Shown here: positions 62,065-64,000 of the stretch, in pieces
Layout of the letters: each line of letters starts with the position of its first letter
Numbering within the stretch: position 1 is the stretch's first letter
Source of the DNA: Gemmatimonas phototrophica
GTDB taxonomy: Bacteria > Gemmatimonadota > Gemmatimonadetes > Gemmatimonadales > Gemmatimonadaceae
Reading direction: 5' to 3'
Assembly: GCA_945869195.1 (NCBI GenBank)
Contig: CAMBNV010000006.1
Coordinates: forward strand, 62,001 to 126,000
DNA: 64,000 nucleotides
Made by a program: the position numbers and the translations under genes
Notes under the pieces: generated by a model
The model's input: the letters and a program-made list of their open reading frames with translations, nothing else
Databases searched by the model: none
Told to the model about the DNA's origin: nothing

Positions 62065-64000
62065 TGGCCCGCTCGGCCCGCTTCAGTACCCTGATGACCC
62101 TCGCCTGGCGTGAGAGCCGCACCGCGCGCCGTCGACTGCTGCTCTACATGAGCTCAATCTCGCTTGGCGTTGCCGCGCTCGTGGCGATCGACTCCTTCGC
62201 AGAAAACGTCCAGGAGAGCGTCCGGGAGCAGTCACGTGCGCTGCTCGGCGGAGACATCAGCCTGCGCCCACGCACCGGATTCACACCGGCGCTCGATTCG
62301 CTGCTCGATTCGCTCAGTACCGCCGGTGTGCCCTCGGCCAAGGTGGTGAGCTTTGCCTCCATGGCCACGGCGGCTCCCTCGGGAGGGACCCGACTCGCGC
62401 AGGTGCGCGCCGTCTCGCCGGGGTATCCGTTCTACGGCAACGTCATTACCGAGCCTGCCGGCGCCTGGACGGCCCTGCATACCGGGGCCAACGCGTACGT
62501 CGATCCTTCGCTCCTCATCTCGCTCGACGCCACCATTGGCGACACCCTCGTGATTGGGTTCGCGCGGTTCGTCATCCGCGCGTCGCTCATCGACGTACCC
62601 GGCGACCCCGGCATCGCGGCCACTATTGCGCCGCGCGTATTCATTTCCGATCGATACCTCGCTGAGACGCAGCTCCTCGGCTTTGGGAGCCGCGGCGAGT
62701 ACGAGGTGGTACTCAAACTTGCCCCTGACGTGCGCACGCAGCTCTGGGTCGCACCACTGCGGCCGCGCTTTGAGGCCGCGGGAGCACGAGTACGTACCGT
62801 AGTCGAGAACGAGATCGACGTGACCAACGGAATCCGCCAACTCGCGCGATTTCTCGGCGTGATCGGACTGATTGCGCTCCTGCTTGGCGGGATCGGGGTG
62901 GCGAGTGGCGTGAGCGCATTCGTGCAGAACAAAATCGACACGGTGGCGGTACTGCGGTGCCTCGGTGCATCGAGTGCGCAGGTGCTCACGATCTACCTCG
63001 TGCAGGCGGCGGCGATGGGATTCCTTGGTGCCGCGATCGGCGCGGCACTCGGCGTCGGCATCCAGTTCCTGCTACCACAGCTGATGGGTGACCTCCTCCC
63101 TGTGGACGTGGGCGTGACGCTCGTGCCCCAGGCGATCGGCCTCGGGCTCGCGATCGGCATCTGGGTCGCGGTGATCTTCGCCCTGCGGCCACTACTCGTG
63201 CTGCGTCGCGTGTCGCCGTTGCAGGCGCTCCGTCGCGACCACGCAGCCCTCGTGGCCTCGGCGCGCCGCGACAGCTGGACCTGGATTGTGAACCTCGCGC
63301 TCGTGGTGAGCGTGGTCCTGCTGGCGGTCGATCGCGCCGACACCACGCAGCAGGGGCTCTGGTTCGCGACGGGCGTCTTCGTGAGCATCGGCCTGCTCTA
63401 TGGGAGCGCCACCCTGCTCTCCCGGCTCGCGCGCCGGCTCGTCTCGTCACGCTGGCCGTATGTGGTACGGCAGGGTGTGGCCAACCTGTATCGTCCGGCG
63501 AGTCAGACGCGCGCGGTGGTGCTCGCGCTCGGCTTCGGCTCGTTCCTTGTCACGACGATTGTTCTCGTCCAGGTGAACCTGCTCCGATCGTTCGACATCA
63601 CCGCGGCGGCCTCGCGCGGCAATCTCGTCTTCTTCGATGTGCAGTCGGACCAACGCGCGGAGCTCGACTCGCTCGTCCGAGGCGCAGGACACGAGGTCGT
63701 CTCCCAGACGCCGATTGTGACGATGCGCCTCGTGGGCGTGAACAGCGTGACAACCGACGAGTGGGCGGCGGCCCATGCGATTCCGCCGCGCTACTGGGCA
63801 CTGCGACGCGAGTATCGCTCGACATACCGCGACTCAATCATCGCCACAGAGCAGCTCACCGGCGGCACCTGGTTTGGTGCCGCCTCGCCCCAGGACATGG
63901 TCTTCGAGTTTAGCCTGGAAGAGGGAATCGCTGGCGAACTCGAGCTCACGCTCGGGGACACCGTCACCTGGGATGTGCAAGGGGTGCGGGTGCGCGCGCG
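62064..64000 (+). CDS. ABC transporter permease, YbbP-like, partial (cut by right edge)
   Basis: Large permease of the FtsX/MacB-related family; about 645 residues are in the window and the C-terminus lies beyond the edge. An N-terminal helix (LLLYMSSISLGVAALVAID) is followed by a periplasmic domain (about 45-255), then three helices at about 265-390 that form an FtsX domain (LLLGGIGVASGVSAFVQNKIDTVAVLRCLGAS), further helices at about 410-460 and the start of a second FtsX-like half (RQGVANLYRPASQTRAVVLALGFG). It is coupled to the ATPase. Confidence 0.9.
   Translation, partial: MARSARFSTLMTLAWRESRTARRRLLLYMSSISLGVAALVAIDSFAENVQESVREQSRALLGGDISLRPRTGFTPALDSLLDSLSTAGVPSAKVVSFASMATAAPSGGTRLAQVRAVSPGYPFYGNVITEPAGAWTALHTGANAYVDPSLLISLDATIGDTLVIGFARFVIRASLIDVPGDPGIAATIAPRVFISDRYLAETQLLGFGSRGEYEVVLKLAPDVRTQLWVAPLRPRFEAAGARVRTVVENEIDVTNGIRQLARFLGVIGLIALLLGGIGVASGVSAFVQNKIDTVAVLRCLGASSAQVLTIYLVQAAAMGFLGAAIGAALGVGIQFLLPQLMGDLLPVDVGVTLVPQAIGLGLAIGIWVAVIFALRPLLVLRRVSPLQALRRDHAALVASARRDSWTWIVNLALVVSVVLLAVDRADTTQQGLWFATGVFVSIGLLYGSATLLSRLARRLVSSRWPYVVRQGVANLYRPASQTRAVVLALGFGSFLVTTIVLVQVNLLRSFDITAAASRGNLVFFDVQSDQRAELDSLVRGAGHEVVSQTPIVTMRLVGVNSVTTDEWAAAHAIPPRYWALRREYRSTYRDSIIATEQLTGGTWFGAASPQDMVFEFSLEEGIAGELELTLGDTVTWDVQGVRVRA

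Overview
The window is a dense stretch of GC-rich bacterial chromosome. It carries no integrase, transposase, phage, CRISPR or rRNA signal. The gene content fits an aerobic, diderm heterotroph, most likely Gemmatimonadota (an inference from gene repertoire, moderate confidence): an actABCDEF alternative complex III, many secreted or lipoprotein peptidases, a DUF5117-type zinc protease, a K+-independent proton pyrophosphatase, and an EF-P with a PGNLRA loop. Several genes have a -10-like hexamer 6-9 bases before the start codon and no Shine-Dalgarno sequence, which suggests frequent leaderless transcription.

Layout. 0-2.4 kb: a two-component system (kinase cut by the left edge), a peroxiredoxin and tRNA-Ala. 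2.5-10.3 kb: the act operon, with a perfect CRP-type dyad upstream of actA. 10.4-16.7 kb: SpoU-type RNA methyltransferase, DedA protein, superoxide dismutase, arginine decarboxylase, DUF502 protein and a secreted amidohydrolase. 16.8-22.8 kb: H+-pyrophosphatase, amino-acid permease and S9 peptidase. 22.8-28.4 kb: a GMC flavoprotein with a ferredoxin-like Cys motif and its Tat-exported partner, divergent from a secreted amidohydrolase-quinoprotein fusion. 28.5-35.5 kb: an aminotransferase, then a tyrosine-degradation unit (hppD, hmgA, flavin reductase) behind a long leader that encodes a Trp-rich mini-ORF, and acetoacetyl-CoA synthetase. 35.6-48.6 kb: DNA polymerase IV, a zinc metalloprotease, an M16 peptidase pair, dUTPase, two unknown secreted proteins, a zinc-ribbon membrane protein, a rhodanese and a small outer-membrane barrel. 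48.6-53.4 kb: argG, a lactate oxidation/uptake pair, an ArsC-like phosphatase and tRNA-Pro. 53.6-58.6 kb: omega-amidase plus methionine/glutamine aminotransferase, DinB-like protein, rhomboid protease and sulfatase. 58.7-60.5 kb: eight tRNA genes and efp. 60.6-64 kb: a tesA-ybbA-ybbP-like locus, with the last gene cut by the right edge.

How the genes connect. Respiration is served by complex III and possibly by the FAD and PQQ dehydrogenases and the lactate oxidase that feed the quinone or cytochrome pool. Tyrosine carbon passes from hydroxyphenylpyruvate to homogentisate to maleylacetoacetate, and acetoacetyl-CoA synthetase next door can activate the final acetoacetate; the two enzymes in between are not in this window. 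The aminotransferase/omega-amidase pair makes keto-acid transamination with glutamine irreversible. Convergent gene pairs are usually separated by strong hairpins. All start sites, motifs and hairpins were read by eye; no database search was possible.
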